Positions 18,406 to 30,361 of a stretch of DNA of 64,000 bases are shown piece by piece. The stretch covers positions 1 to 64,000 of the forward strand of contig NZ_FOHZ01000016.1 in assembly GCF_900111555.1 (NCBI RefSeq), given 5' to 3'. Source of the DNA: Marinobacter segnicrescens. Lineage in GTDB: Bacteria > Pseudomonadota > Gammaproteobacteria > Pseudomonadales > Oleiphilaceae. The position numbers and the translations under genes are program-made. The notes beneath the pieces were generated by a model. That model made no database searches. It saw only the letters and a program-made list of their open reading frames with translations, and had not been told where the DNA came from. Each line of letters begins with the position of its first letter. The stretch's first letter is position 1.

Positions 18406-19617
18406 TCAGCGCCAGGTGGACAGGAACCGTTCCAGCCGCCCCATGGCGTCTTCCAGAGCATCTACCCGGGGCAGGAATACCACACGGAAATGCTGCCGGT
18501 CGTCAATATTGAAGCCGGAACCCTGTACCAGCAGGATACGTTCCTGCAACAGCAGGTCCAGCACAAACTTCTCGTCGTCCTCTATCGGGTAGAGGTGCGG
18601 GTCCAGCTTCGGGAACAGGTAGAGTGCACCCTTGGGCTTGACACAGCTGATTCCCGGAATGTCGTTCAGCAGGCGCCAGGCGGTTTCCCGCTGTTCGAAG
18701 AGACGTCCTCCTGGTGCCACCAGGTCATCGATGGACTGATAGCCCCCGAGCGCTGTCTGAATGGCCAGCTGGGCCGGCACGTTGGCGCACAGGCGCATGG
18801 AGGCCAGCATGTCGATGCCTTCAATCAGGTCTTTCGCTTTATGCTTGGCTCCGCTGATGATCAGCCAGCCTGAGCGGTACCCGGCAGCACGGTAGTTCTT
18901 GGACAGGCCGTTGAAGGTAAAGAACAGCACATCATCGGCGAGGGAAGCCGTGGACACATGTTCCACGCCGTCGTAGAGAATCTTGTCGTAGATCTCATCG
19001 GACAGGATGATCAGGTTATGCTGGCGGGCCAGCTCGATCACTTCTTCCAACAATTCCGGCGGGTAGACAGCCCCGGTCGGGTTGTTGGGGTTGATCAGCA
19101 CGATGGCCTTGGTGCGATTGGTGATCTTGCGGCGGATGTCATCCAGGTCCGGGAACCAGTCCTGCTGCTCATCGCACCGGTAATGCACTGCCTTGCCACT
19201 GGACAGGGTGACGGCAGCTGTCCACAGGGGATAGTCGGGTGCCGGCACCAGCACTTCGTCACCAGTGTTGAGCAGAGCCTGCATGGACATGACGATCAGT
19301 TCGCTCACGCCATTGCCAAGGTAGATATCATCAATATCCACCTTGTCGATGCCCCGCTCCTGACAATAGTGCATTACCGCCTTGCGGGCAGAAAACAGCC
19401 CCTTGGATTCAACATAGCCCTGGGCCTGGTGCAGGTTATAGATCACGTCCTGCTGGATTTCTTCGGGCACATCCAACTCAAAGGCGGCAGGGTTGCCGAT
19501 GTTGAGCTTGAGCACCCGATGGCCCTCTTCCTCGAGACGACGCGCCTCTCGCAGCACCGGACCACGGATTTCATAGCAAACGTTATCCAGTTTTGCGGAC
19601 TTTCTGTAATTCTGCAT
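18406..19617 (-). CDS. alaA: Alanine-glutamate aminotransferase AlaA (class I PLP enzyme)
   Basis: Aminotransferase of 403 residues, very close in sequence to E. coli AlaA (YfbQ), which makes alanine from pyruvate and glutamate. Typical stretches are YEIRGPVLREARRLEEEG, NPNNPTGAVY, SDEIYDKILYDG and the PLP lysine in GLSKNYRAAG (Lys240). Full length, with no gap. It is divergent from gpx across 225 bases. It probably leads a transcript that continues into the small unknown gene and perhaps htpX. Confidence 0.93.
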   Translation of the reverse strand: MQNYRKSAKLDNVCYEIRGPVLREARRLEEEGHRVLKLNIGNPAAFELDVPEEIQQDVIYNLHQAQGYVESKGLFSARKAVMHYCQERGIDKVDIDDIYLGNGVSELIVMSMQALLNTGDEVLVPAPDYPLWTAAVTLSSGKAVHYRCDEQQDWFPDLDDIRRKITNRTKAIVLINPNNPTGAVYPPELLEEVIELARQHNLIILSDEIYDKILYDGVEHVSTASLADDVLFFTFNGLSKNYRAAGYRSGWLIISGAKHKAKDLIEGIDMLASMRLCANVPAQLAIQTALGGYQSIDDLVAPGGRLFEQRETAWRLLNDIPGISCVKPKGALYLFPKLDPHLYPIEDDEKFVLDLLLQERILLVQGSGFNIDDRQHFRVVFLPRVDALEDAMGRLERFLSTWR

Positions 19618-19785
19618 AGAAGGCGTCTTCCCGATGGTGATGCTGGTGCCCTGATAGTTGGCACATTAATAACAGAGGCACCATTCTAGCGGAGCCAGGG
19701 CCGAAAAAAACAGTCCGAACAAGGCGCAATTGTGATGAAAAATGGCAAGGGTCGCGGAGTCTTGCCGGTCGGAATTCAAAATTTC

Positions 19786-19815
19786 TTGCGGTTTATTGGT
19801 TGTGCACAATAAAAT
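19786..19815 (+). promoter_or_regulatory. gpx-ospR promoter with an embedded MarR-type operator
   Basis: TTGCGG (19786-19791) and TAAAAT (19810-19815) form a sigma-70 promoter with an 18-base spacer, about 28 bases before gpx. Inside the spacer and touching the -10 lies an inverted repeat, TTTATTG-N8-CAATAAA (19792-19813), with a perfect inner TTGTGCACAA (19800-19809). A repressor bound there would block RNA polymerase. The MarR/OspR-like regulator is encoded two genes downstream, so autorepression relieved by peroxide is the simplest model. Confidence 0.6.
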
Positions 19816-19842
19816 TGTGAAAATTCCTGTTCGAGGTGTGCA

Positions 19843-20328
19843 ATGTCTTCAGCTTCTATCTATGAAATCGAGGTAACCGATATTCGCGGCCAGGTTCGGC
19901 GTATGGAGGAGTATGCCGGCAAGGTCCTGCTGATCGTTAATACTGCCTCGAAATGTGGCTTTACGCCCCAGTTTGGTGGCCTGCAGAAGCTGTATGATGA
20001 ACTGGCGCCCCGCGGCCTTGAGATACTGGGGTTCCCCTGCAATCAATTCATGAACCAGGACCCGGGGAGCGAACAGCAGATCAGCGAATTCTGTTCCCTC
20101 AACTATGGTGTCAGTTTTCCAATGTTTGCCAAGTTGCAGGTAAACGGACCGGAAAGCCATCCTCTGTTCGAACTGCTCAAGAACGAAGCGCCAGGTATGA
20201 TGGGCTCTAAAAAGGTAAAGTGGAACTTTACCAAGTTCCTGGTGGGGAGTGACGGCCAGGTGATCCGGCGTTATGCGCCCACAGTCAGTCCTGAAGCCAT
20301 CCGGGACGATATTCTGGAGTTGTTGTAA
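19843..20328 (+). CDS. Glutathione/thioredoxin peroxidase (Gpx/BtuE family)
   Basis: Peroxidase of 161 residues. The peroxidatic cysteine is Cys38 in NTASKCGFTPQ, followed by the FPCNQF stretch and the KWNFTKFLV segment with the catalytic Trp and Asn. These are the four residues of the Gpx active site. Bacterial members usually use thioredoxin to reduce lipid and organic hydroperoxides. It is followed with no gap by a MarR-type regulator, matching the gpx-ospR pair of P. aeruginosa. The methionine sulfoxide reductase gene that I recall next to it there is absent here. Confidence 0.93.
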   Translation: MSSASIYEIEVTDIRGQVRRMEEYAGKVLLIVNTASKCGFTPQFGGLQKLYDELAPRGLEILGFPCNQFMNQDPGSEQQISEFCSLNYGVSFPMFAKLQVNGPESHPLFELLKNEAPGMMGSKKVKWNFTKFLVGSDGQVIRRYAPTVSPEAIRDDILELL

Positions 20329-20811
20329 GTGAGAAATGAGTCCTGCCCCCCGGAAGCACCGGCCAACGAAAACCTGCTGGCACTGGATAACCAGGTGTGT
20401 TTTGCCTTGTACGCGGTGAACCGGGCGGTAACCGCCCGCTATCGGCCGTTGCTGGCGGAGTTGGACCTGACCTACCCGCAGTACCTTGTCATGTTGGTTC
20501 TATGGGAAGCGGCAGCCACGGATCAGCCCCTTCGTGTGTCATCCATCGGGGAACGGCTACGCCTGGACTCTGGCACCCTGACGCCGTTATTGCGCCGGCT
20601 TGAGCAGCGGGGGCTGGTATCCCGCCGCAGGTCCCTGGAAGACGAGCGAGTGGTAATGGTCGCCCTGACACCTGCAGGAGAGACCATGCGGGAACAGGCG
20701 CGGGAGGTTCCGGTGAGGCTGCTGTGCGAGTTGGGGGTAACCGCGGACCAGGCGGCGCGGTTACGGGAAGACTTGCGCCGGTTGCTCAGTCGTCTCGAGA
20801 CTGTAGAGTAG
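20329..20811 (+). CDS. ospR: MarR/OhrR-type redox-sensing repressor, OspR-like
   Basis: Transcription regulator of 160 residues with a winged helix domain (residues about 45-115; SSIGERLRLDSGTLTPLLRRLE is the recognition region). Cys24 in NQVCFALY is the sensing cysteine position of OhrR/OspR proteins, and Cys133 is placed like the second cysteine of the 2-Cys class. It starts with GTG immediately after the gpx TAA, so translation is coupled. By position and cysteines it is the counterpart of P. aeruginosa OspR. It probably acts at the palindrome before gpx. Its end overlaps the convergent kinase gene by 26 bases. Confidence 0.82.
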   Translation: MRNESCPPEAPANENLLALDNQVCFALYAVNRAVTARYRPLLAELDLTYPQYLVMLVLWEAAATDQPLRVSSIGERLRLDSGTLTPLLRRLEQRGLVSRRRSLEDERVVMVALTPAGETMREQAREVPVRLLCELGVTADQAARLREDLRRLLSRLETVE

Positions 20812-22789
20812 CCTTGCGACCCGCTACCCCGGCCCAGCGCTGGATGACGCCGGCCAGGATCTTTCGGTTGTAGGGCTTGGTAATGTAGTCATCCATGCCG
20901 GCGGCCAGGCATTCCTCCTTGTCCCCGGCCATGACGTTGGCGGTTACGGCAACGACCGGTAGTTGAGTCCACTGGGGGTTCTGCCGAATACGGCGGGTAG
21001 CCTCATACCCATCCATCACCGGCATCTGGCAATCCATCAGGACCAGGTCGTAGTGTTTCAGGGCCAGTGCGGCCAGGGCCCGTTCCCCATTTTCAGCGTG
21101 GTCTACCTCATGGCCCATTTTTTGTAACAATCCTGAGGCCACGATCTGGTTGACCCGATTGTCCTCCACCAACAGAATCTGGCAGCTCTGCTGTCCAGCA
21201 TCCTTGGCAGGGGGCAGGTCAGGGAGCTGCTCTAACTGCGAGCCCTGGTCAACCGGAAGGGGCAGGTAGACCGTAAACCAGGTGCCTTCACCTTCCCTTG
21301 AGTCCACTTTTATCTGGCCATGCATTCGCTCTACCAGTTGCTGACACAGGGCCAGGCCAAGACCGGTGCCGCCGTAACGGCGGGTGGTGTCTGTGGCTGC
21401 TTGCGAGAAAGGCGAGAAGATGCGGTCAAGCTCATCCCGGGACATGCCAATGCCGGTATCGCGGACTTCCAGACGGATTCCTTCCGGTGTCTGGGCTACG
21501 TGGACTGAGACTTTCCCGGCGTCAGTAAACTTGATGGCATTGGACAGCAGGTTGTTGATGACCTGGCGAAGGCGGGTGGGGTCGCCGAGGTACCGTGGAG
21601 CCAGCTCGGTTTCCAGCTCGGTGGTGAATGCCAGCCCTTTGCGCCGCGATTGTTCAGCGTGAATGGTGGCGCACTCGGCCACCAGTTTGCGCAGATCAAA
21701 GGAAATGACTTCCAGGTCCAGCTTGCCGGCCTCCACCTTGGAGATATCGAGTATGTCATTGAGCAGGCCCAAAAGACTTTCGCCGGCCCGGTGGGCAATC
21801 TCAAGCTGATGACGCTGGGCGGGTTCCAGGTCGCCTTCCAGGGCCAGCTCCAGCATGCCCAGCACGCCATTCAGTGGTGTGCGAATCTCATGGCTCATGC
21901 TGGCGAGGAAACGGGCGCGAGTCTGGGCCCGGCGGACAGCGTCCTCCTTGGCCCTGATCAGCGCGCGGTTGCCACGCTGAAGGGCTTCGTTCTTTTCGGA
22001 AATTTCACGGGTGCGATCCTCCACCTCCCGTTCCAGCTTTCCGGAGTAGTCCTTCATCTGGCTTTCCACTGACCTCAGCTGGCTTAATGAGGCATCCACG
22101 GTTTCCAGGTGGCGGTTGATAATTGCTACCATGCTGCCAATTTCATCTTGCTCATGGGAGTGGGGAACGGGCAGGCGGGCCTTTTCCGGTGCGTTGCGCA
22201 CATCCTGAAGGCTGTTGATCACTTTCAGCATGGGCTTGGTCAGCAGGAAGTAGAACACCACCAACAGCATCCCGGACAATACCAGGCTCTTCAGTATACC
22301 GCTGATGAGGATAAAGCTGGCCCGGGACAGGAAGAGGTTGCCGTAATGGTTGGTGGAAATGGTCACCACCAGGTCACCCAGCTCAATGTCCTTCAGGTCG
22401 GACACTTCCAGTTTACTGGTATAGCGGCGTGTGTCCCCGAACAGCAGGTCACTTAGCCATCGATATCGGGTATCACCGCTGCCTCGGCTGGCTGCAGCCA
22501 GAGTGTGTCCGTCACTGTCAAGCAGTCGGGCATCGATTACCGCCGGATGGCGTAGCATGCCGTTGAGCAGTTCGCCAGCCAGTCGGGTATCAATGTTATA
22601 GGCGATCTGTGAGGCCGGGCTGTGGCTGATTTCCAACAGCGCCTGGATATCCTGATCCATGTAATTCCGGGTGCTGTGGTACTCGACGGTCACCTGGATC
22701 AGGTTAAGCACCAGCCCGACGCTCATGGCGAGCAGTACCGTGTTACGGGTAAGTCGCCACGAAAGCCGGTTCCTGAAAAGCTGTTTCAC
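20786..22789 (-). CDS. Hybrid sensor histidine kinase, SagS-like by position
   Basis: Membrane kinase of 667 residues: TM1 about 15-33, a periplasmic sensor of about 120 residues, TM2 about 158-183, HAMP, a coiled coil (about 235-290) and HisKA with His300 in SMSHEIRTPLNG. The ATPase domain has INNLLSNAIKF, DTGIGM and GGTGLGLAL, and the C-terminal receiver has Asp586. There is no Hpt domain, so phosphate must go to a separate Hpt protein, as SagS does to HptB. It starts with GTG. It lies beside the gpx-marR pair as sagS does in P. aeruginosa. An unknown membrane protein gene ends 26 bases upstream on the same strand. Confidence 0.85.
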   Translation of the reverse strand: MKQLFRNRLSWRLTRNTVLLAMSVGLVLNLIQVTVEYHSTRNYMDQDIQALLEISHSPASQIAYNIDTRLAGELLNGMLRHPAVIDARLLDSDGHTLAAASRGSGDTRYRWLSDLLFGDTRRYTSKLEVSDLKDIELGDLVVTISTNHYGNLFLSRASFILISGILKSLVLSGMLLVVFYFLLTKPMLKVINSLQDVRNAPEKARLPVPHSHEQDEIGSMVAIINRHLETVDASLSQLRSVESQMKDYSGKLEREVEDRTREISEKNEALQRGNRALIRAKEDAVRRAQTRARFLASMSHEIRTPLNGVLGMLELALEGDLEPAQRHQLEIAHRAGESLLGLLNDILDISKVEAGKLDLEVISFDLRKLVAECATIHAEQSRRKGLAFTTELETELAPRYLGDPTRLRQVINNLLSNAIKFTDAGKVSVHVAQTPEGIRLEVRDTGIGMSRDELDRIFSPFSQAATDTTRRYGGTGLGLALCQQLVERMHGQIKVDSREGEGTWFTVYLPLPVDQGSQLEQLPDLPPAKDAGQQSCQILLVEDNRVNQIVASGLLQKMGHEVDHAENGERALAALALKHYDLVLMDCQMPVMDGYEATRRIRQNPQWTQLPVVAVTANVMAGDKEECLAAGMDDYITKPYNRKILAGVIQRWAGVAGRKATLQSRDD

Positions 22790-22815
22790 TCTGTTCCCTG
22801 TGTGTCTGGCTACGG

Positions 22816-23589
22816 TCAGTGGTCGTAGTCCGCCTTCTTTTTCCAGTCATCGTCATGGAGGAAGGTGTCCCACTCCTTGTCCAGCCGGCCCTGTTGTTCA
22901 GCGGTCCGGGTTTTCTGGCCGCTGGCCAGTTCCTGCTCCAGTTCCCGGATGCGTTCCTTGAAGTTTGCCACGGCCCGGGCGGCCATCTCGTTACCCTGGG
23001 ACTTGCCTATCTCGGTAGCTGCCAGGTGGTAGGAATGAATGGCCTTGCGTAGCTGGCCCTGGCGAACGTGGTCCCGGGCCTGGAATACGAACAGGTCGGC
23101 GTGGGTCTTGTGGATAGTGAACAGCACGTGGCGGAGATTCGACTTGGCCGTGGCAGCATCGATCTTGCCCGACTTGTGCAATGATTCAACCAGTTTAAAA
23201 AGATTCTGGAGCAATTCCTTGATGTAATTCGACTTTTCCGGAGAGTCAATGATCACTTTTGGATGCTCATCCGTGCCATCCAGTACTTTCTGTTTGTTCT
23301 CGTTGACCTGGGCCAGCCAGTTTTTCACCGGCAGTTCTGTCCTCTCCTGCTGAAGGTGCTGACAGACTTCTTCCATCCGGTGTAGCAGCAAGAGTTTGAT
23401 GTCGCGGGTGAGGTATTGGCCAGGCAGCTCGTCGTAGATGCGAAAGGCACGGTTATAGGCATCTTCCAGGGAGGTAACCCGGCGGGCCCTTTCGATACGG
23501 GCCCTTTCCCGCATCTGGCTGAAGACCACGATGATGATGGAAATTACGACAACTGCCAGCAGCAGTAAGACAATCGTTACCGTATTCAT
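22816..23589 (-). CDS. Membrane-anchored coiled-coil protein of unknown function upstream of the hybrid kinase
   Basis: Protein of 257 residues with one N-terminal membrane segment (about residues 3-24) followed by a long, charged, helical cytoplasmic part. Repeated helix-pair segments, such as the stretch ending in HSYHLAATEIGKSQ and the last REL-EQEL region, suggest TPR-like or coiled-coil packing. I do not recognise the family. The start is MNTVTIVLLLL at 23589; the frame is open upstream. It ends 26 bases before the kinase gene on the same strand, so the two probably form an operon and may work together. Confidence 0.72.
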   Translation of the reverse strand: MNTVTIVLLLLAVVVISIIIVVFSQMRERARIERARRVTSLEDAYNRAFRIYDELPGQYLTRDIKLLLLHRMEEVCQHLQQERTELPVKNWLAQVNENKQKVLDGTDEHPKVIIDSPEKSNYIKELLQNLFKLVESLHKSGKIDAATAKSNLRHVLFTIHKTHADLFVFQARDHVRQGQLRKAIHSYHLAATEIGKSQGNEMAARAVANFKERIRELEQELASGQKTRTAEQQGRLDKEWDTFLHDDDWKKKADYDH

Positions 23590-23806
23590 GAATCGCCGGA
23601 CGCGCTCCCTGATTATCATTCTGGTGCGGGACAGGATGGGCACTTTAGGGGCCACTGGAGTCCCGAAAGGGCAGGGGAAGCCCCTGAGCTTTCGCAAGTA
23701 TCTGGCACCCTATCAGAAAAGTCTAACCCATTCCGTTCCAACTTGTTACAGATGATAGAATGACGCACCAACACCCGACGTTAAGCTGCCCGGAGGGCCC
23801 GCCACC

Positions 23807-24817
23807 ATGGATATTTCCCGTGTTGACCTGAACCTGCTGGTCTACCTGGATGTGTTGCTGCGGGAAAAAAACGTGACCAAGGCGGCAAACCATCTGGGTA
23901 TCACACAGCCTGCCATGAGTAATGGCCTGCGCCGATTGCGTGACCTTTTTGGTGACCCGCTCCTGGTCCGCACCAGCGAAGGCATGACCGCTACCGAACG
24001 AGCCAGGGAGCTGCAGCCGATGGTGCGCAGTATCCTGTCGGACATTGAGCAGGCGGTGCAGCAGAAAACCCCGTTCTCAGCCACGGACAGCCAGCGGGTG
24101 TTTCGTATCATGGCCAGTGACTACGCTGAATCCTGCCTGATGCCCCGGGTGCTGCGACGAATTCGCCAGGAAGCCCCCAACGTCACACTGGACGTGCTTA
24201 CCCCAAGCGATGTCAGCTTTCAGGATGTGGAGCAAGGTCGCCTGGATATGGCGATTAACCGGTTTGACAAGATTCCCCAGTCGTTTCACCAGAAAACCCT
24301 CTGGACCGAGTTCTTTGCCTGTCTGATGAATGCACGCAACCCCATCCTGCAGGACCCTTTCACCCTGGACAGTTACCTGCAGGCGAGTCACATCTGGGTC
24401 AGCAAGACCGGGTTCGGTGTCGGCGTTGGTGTTAATCCGAAGGACGTTCAGCGCCTTGGCTGGGTGGATGAGGCGCTGGGACTGATGGGGCGCAAGCGGC
24501 GGATCTCCGTGTTCACGCGACACTATCAGGTGGCCATGTTGCTGGCGGAGCAGCATGACCTGATCGCTACCTTGCCAAGCCGGGCCGCCTGGCTGCAGCG
24601 GGATAACCCTAACCTGGTGATCAAGGCCCCGCCCTTTGATATTCCGCCATTTGAGCTGAAAATGGCCTGGAGTCCGTTGTTGCAGCACAACGCTGACCAC
24701 CAGTGGTTGAGGCGCTTGATCGCAGAAGTGGCTGAGGAAGTGGACGAGGAGTTTGCCGAGTTTGGCCGTCAGTTCGAGGCGGCGGAGCCGGACGGCCCCC
24801 ACCGGTCAGAGCGGTAG
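23807..24817 (+). CDS. LysR-family transcriptional regulator
   Basis: Regulator of 336 residues. The N-terminal helix-turn-helix (about 1-65; NVTKAANHLGITQPAMSNGLRRLRD) is typical, and a periplasmic-binding-protein-like effector domain follows. The DLNLLVYLDVLLREKNVTKAA start resembles the NodD/LeuO-like branch of LysR proteins. The effector is unknown. It is not next to an obvious target operon; the neighbours are convergent (GNAT gene, 12-base overlap) or divergent (membrane protein). A TAGAAT at 23756-23761 could be its -10, but no good -35 is visible. Confidence 0.92.
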   Translation: MDISRVDLNLLVYLDVLLREKNVTKAANHLGITQPAMSNGLRRLRDLFGDPLLVRTSEGMTATERARELQPMVRSILSDIEQAVQQKTPFSATDSQRVFRIMASDYAESCLMPRVLRRIRQEAPNVTLDVLTPSDVSFQDVEQGRLDMAINRFDKIPQSFHQKTLWTEFFACLMNARNPILQDPFTLDSYLQASHIWVSKTGFGVGVGVNPKDVQRLGWVDEALGLMGRKRRISVFTRHYQVAMLLAEQHDLIATLPSRAAWLQRDNPNLVIKAPPFDIPPFELKMAWSPLLQHNADHQWLRRLIAEVAEEVDEEFAEFGRQFEAAEPDGPHRSER

Positions 24818-25776
24818 TTCTCTCAGCTCCAGCGACGGGCGTGCGGTATCCCACATGCGCTGGAAGGTTTCGCCTAGTAGCCTGACGCGGCCGCTGTCGG
24901 CGAATCCGGCAAAGCCTTCCGGGCGGTCAAACCGGTGGCGGTAGAGCACCCCTTGGCGGTCCACCAGTACAAACGGTTGTTCCGCCGGCGGATAGTCACC
25001 GTTTACCAGTCGCAGGGTGATGCTGCTGGGAAGGCGGCGCATCAGCTCCACCAGCTGGTGGCGGCGTTTGACGAGGGGGCCGTCATCATGGACGAGGAGC
25101 CTGATCTCGCTGTTGCGGTGGTATCGGGCAAGCCCGGAAAACAGGTCCCGGAGCCGCTGGCGGTCATACAGGTCGTGGTCCAGCAGGCGGTCATACAGCC
25201 ATACCCTCTGGCGCGCCTGGCTGACCAGGTTATCCATCAGCTGAGGCAACTGTGCGTCATTTTCAACCAGCCAGCTGGAGTCATCGCTGCCCAGGATCAT
25301 GGGGGCAGGACCCGGGCTTTGCCTTGAAAGGGCGCTGATCATTTCAACGGGAGCCAGGCAGCGCATGCCGAAGTGGGGGATGCCGGCATCATCATAAGGC
25401 CCTTCAAATACATGGAAGCCGCTGCGTTGGTAGAAGGGCACCGCGTGCTCCTGGGCGGACAGGTGAAGGTCCTGCACATGGCCGGCAGCCTCGGCCATGA
25501 TATGGCGAAGCATGGCCTCACCAATGCCCTTGCCGCGGTGTTCAGGCAGTACCGCCATACGACCGATGTGGGCAGTATCATCCAGGGTGGTAAACATTCG
25601 CCCGACGGCTACCGGGGTGTTGTCCGGTAATACCGCCAGGAAATGGTCGGCGATTTCGTCTGTGTCGTCCCACTCCAGGTCTGGCGGTACCTTCTGCTCG
25701 TCAATAAATACCCGTTGGCGGATCTCCCTCAGGCTGCGGGGTGCCAGCTGCCAGCTGTATTTACGGATTCGCATAC

Positions 25777-25780
<4 letters not shown>
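24806..25780 (-). CDS. GNAT acetyltransferase fused to a C-terminal domain of unknown function
   Basis: Two-domain protein of 324 residues. Residues 1-145 are a GNAT N-acetyltransferase of the ElaA-like type, with acetyl-CoA motif RMAVLPEHRGKGIGEAM at 74-90. Residues about 155-324 form a second domain (VWLYDRLLDHDLYD, IRLLVHDDGP, ending ETFQRMWDTARPS) whose pattern recalls a phospholipase-D-like fold without the HxK catalytic motif. The ATG at 25780 overlaps the roxA stop (ATGA), which decides the start. Position next to roxA and purB matches P. aeruginosa. The substrate is unknown. Confidence 0.82.
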
Positions 25781-28424
<2,644 letters not shown>

Positions 28425-28486
28425 CTATGATACACCAGCATGCGCGCCAATTCAGCGCTGCGAAAGTGTCTTTGGGCCGGGGATGG

Positions 28487-29137
28487 CTAGCGGGGGGAGT
28501 AGACCGACTGGTTGGCCTGCTCGGCTAACGCCCGGGCGGTCGCAGCTATCTTGCGCCGCCGGAAAATCAGCTGCCAGCGACGACCGCCGGTCTGGCGCCA
28601 CAAGACCGCCGAGCGGATGCCGGCGAGCAGCAGGGCGCGAACCTTTGCGGCGTTCTCGTCCCGCTGCAGCACTGTGGGGTTGCCGGTTACCTGGATGCGC
28701 TGTCGGAAGGTGCTGATAGTGTCCTGGTAAACAGACGCCAGGTTACTGATCAGGTTACCGTGTACATAGCCAAAATGATTGGCAGTGTGCCGGGCCTGGT
28801 TAATCCGCTGGCCAATGGCCGCCAGCATGTCCGGGTTCCGGTTGAGGGTGGACTCCAGCTGGATCAGGTTCAGGCTGTAACGGAGAATATCCATATCCTG
28901 CTGGCGGGTCTGGTTGCTGAGGATCTTCGCAAGGGCGTCCAGGCCTTCCCGCAGGTTCATCAGTTCGCCGCCGTACACTTCCAGCGTGTTGTCCGGATCT
29001 GTGACGAACAGCGATTGCAGGCAGGTCTCCAGTGTCGATTCGGCACAGTTTCCCTGATGGGCCACCTGGCTGACCAGGGTCGCCGCCTGGAATACGCCAG
29101 CCAGGGCAAGGGTCTGGTCAGTAATACTCTTGCTCAA
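28487..29137 (-). CDS. hflD: HflD homologue (DUF489), high-frequency lysogenisation protein
   Basis: Protein of 216 residues of the HflD (YcfC) family, all helical and membrane associated in E. coli, where it affects phage lambda CII stability. The family function in the cell is still unclear. Typical stretches are [18 protein letters not shown] and [16 protein letters not shown]. It starts with TTG, overlapping the mnmA stop by 4 bases (TTGA). The order mnmA-hflD-purB is conserved with E. coli. Confidence 0.92.
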   Translation of the reverse strand: MSKSITDQTLALAGVFQAATLVSQVAHQGNCAESTLETCLQSLFVTDPDNTLEVYGGELMNLREGLDALAKILSNQTRQQDMDILRYSLNLIQLESTLNRNPDMLAAIGQRINQARHTANHFGYVHGNLISNLASVYQDTISTFRQRIQVTGNPTVLQRDENAAKVRALLLAGIRSAVLWRQTGGRRWQLIFRRRKIAATARALAEQANQSVYSPR

Positions 29138-30303
29138 GACGCTTGTGCCTCCATACCTGCCGGTACGGTGGGCTCTTGCTCACCGTCGCGCCAGGTGGTT
29201 TCGATTACGGCGCCGCCCAGACAGGTGTCGTCGCGATAGAAAACGACGGACTGGCCGGGGGTGACGGCACGCTGGGCGTCTTCGAACAGGACCCGTGTGC
29301 CTTGATCCGTCACCGTCACTTCGCAATTCTGGTCCGGCTGACGGTAGCGGGTCTTTGCCTTGCAGCGGAACTGCTGTGCCGGAGGCTCGCCGGCCACCCA
29401 GTCCACCGGTCCGCTGAGAAGGCCCCGGGAGAACAGTAGCGGGTGGTGCTTGCCCTGGACAGCGACCAGCACGTTCCGGGTGAGGTCCTTCTCCGCTACA
29501 TACCAGGGCTCGTCCCCGAAGTCCGGCAGGCCGCCAATACCCAGGCCCTGGCGCTGGCCAATGGTGTGATACATCAACCCCTGATGCCGGCCAATGACCT
29601 GGCCGTCCGGTGTCTGGATCTCACCGGGCTGGGCGGGCAGGTACTGCTTGAGAAAGTCACTGAACTTGCGCTCGCCGATAAAGCATATGCCGGTGGAGTC
29701 TTTCTTGTCGTGGGTAACAAAGCCCTGCTCTTCGGCAATACGACGGACTTCCGGCTTCTCCAGTTCCCCAACCGGGAACAGGGTGCGGGCAATGCGCTCG
29801 CCGGACACCGCATGGAGGAAGTAGCTCTGGTCCTTGTTGGCATCCAGTCCCTTGAGCAGCAAAGCGCGGCCGGGGTGATCGGGGTCCGGGCGCTGGCGTG
29901 CATAGTGACCGGTAGCGATGAAGTCGGCGCCGAGGGTGACCGCATAATCGAGGAATGCCCGGAATTTGACCTCTTTGTTACAGAGAATATCCGGGTTTGG
30001 TGTCCGGCCGGCGCTGTATTCGGACAGGAAGTGTTCGAAAACACGGTCCCAGTATTCAGCGGCAAAGCTCGCTGTGTGCAGCGGAATGCCGATGGCATCA
30101 GCTACAGCCTGGGCGTCGGCCAGGTCCGTCATGGCGGTGCAGTACTCGGTTCCGTCGTCTTCGTCCCAGTTCTTCATGAACAGGCCTTCCACCTGATAGC
30201 CCTGGGCCTTGAGCAGCCAGGCGGCCACGGACGAATCCACACCACCGGACATGCCGACGATGACACGGGTAACTTCAGGTTTTCTGGGTGACGTCTGGCT
30301 CAT
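29134..30303 (-). CDS. mnmA: tRNA-specific 2-thiouridylase MnmA
   Basis: tRNA modification enzyme of 389 residues that makes 2-thiouridine at wobble position 34 of tRNA for Lys, Glu and Gln. The ATP pyrophosphatase P-loop is GMSGGVDSS. The catalytic cysteine pair lies in ILCNKEVKF and in [12 protein letters not shown]. The sulfur comes through TusA, for which a candidate is also in this window. It is slightly longer than E. coli MnmA at the C-terminus. The gene is followed by hflD with a 4-base overlap and preceded by the Nudix gene at 58 bases. Confidence 0.96.
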   Translation of the reverse strand: MSQTSPRKPEVTRVIVGMSGGVDSSVAAWLLKAQGYQVEGLFMKNWDEDDGTEYCTAMTDLADAQAVADAIGIPLHTASFAAEYWDRVFEHFLSEYSAGRTPNPDILCNKEVKFRAFLDYAVTLGADFIATGHYARQRPDPDHPGRALLLKGLDANKDQSYFLHAVSGERIARTLFPVGELEKPEVRRIAEEQGFVTHDKKDSTGICFIGERKFSDFLKQYLPAQPGEIQTPDGQVIGRHQGLMYHTIGQRQGLGIGGLPDFGDEPWYVAEKDLTRNVLVAVQGKHHPLLFSRGLLSGPVDWVAGEPPAQQFRCKAKTRYRQPDQNCEVTVTDQGTRVLFEDAQRAVTPGQSVVFYRDDTCLGGAVIETTWRDGEQEPTVPAGMEAQAS

Positions 30304-30361
30304 GGAGAATACGTACGGCTGCCGGTGAATGTCAGGGTGGCGATTGTAACACTGTTTGTAA

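Noticed and set aside
19800..19809. TTGTGCACAA as a possible LexA or CRP site
   Set aside because: It lacks the LexA CTGT-N8-ACAG and CRP TGTGA-N6-TCACA patterns; the wider TTTATTG repeat and the nearby MarR gene give a better explanation.
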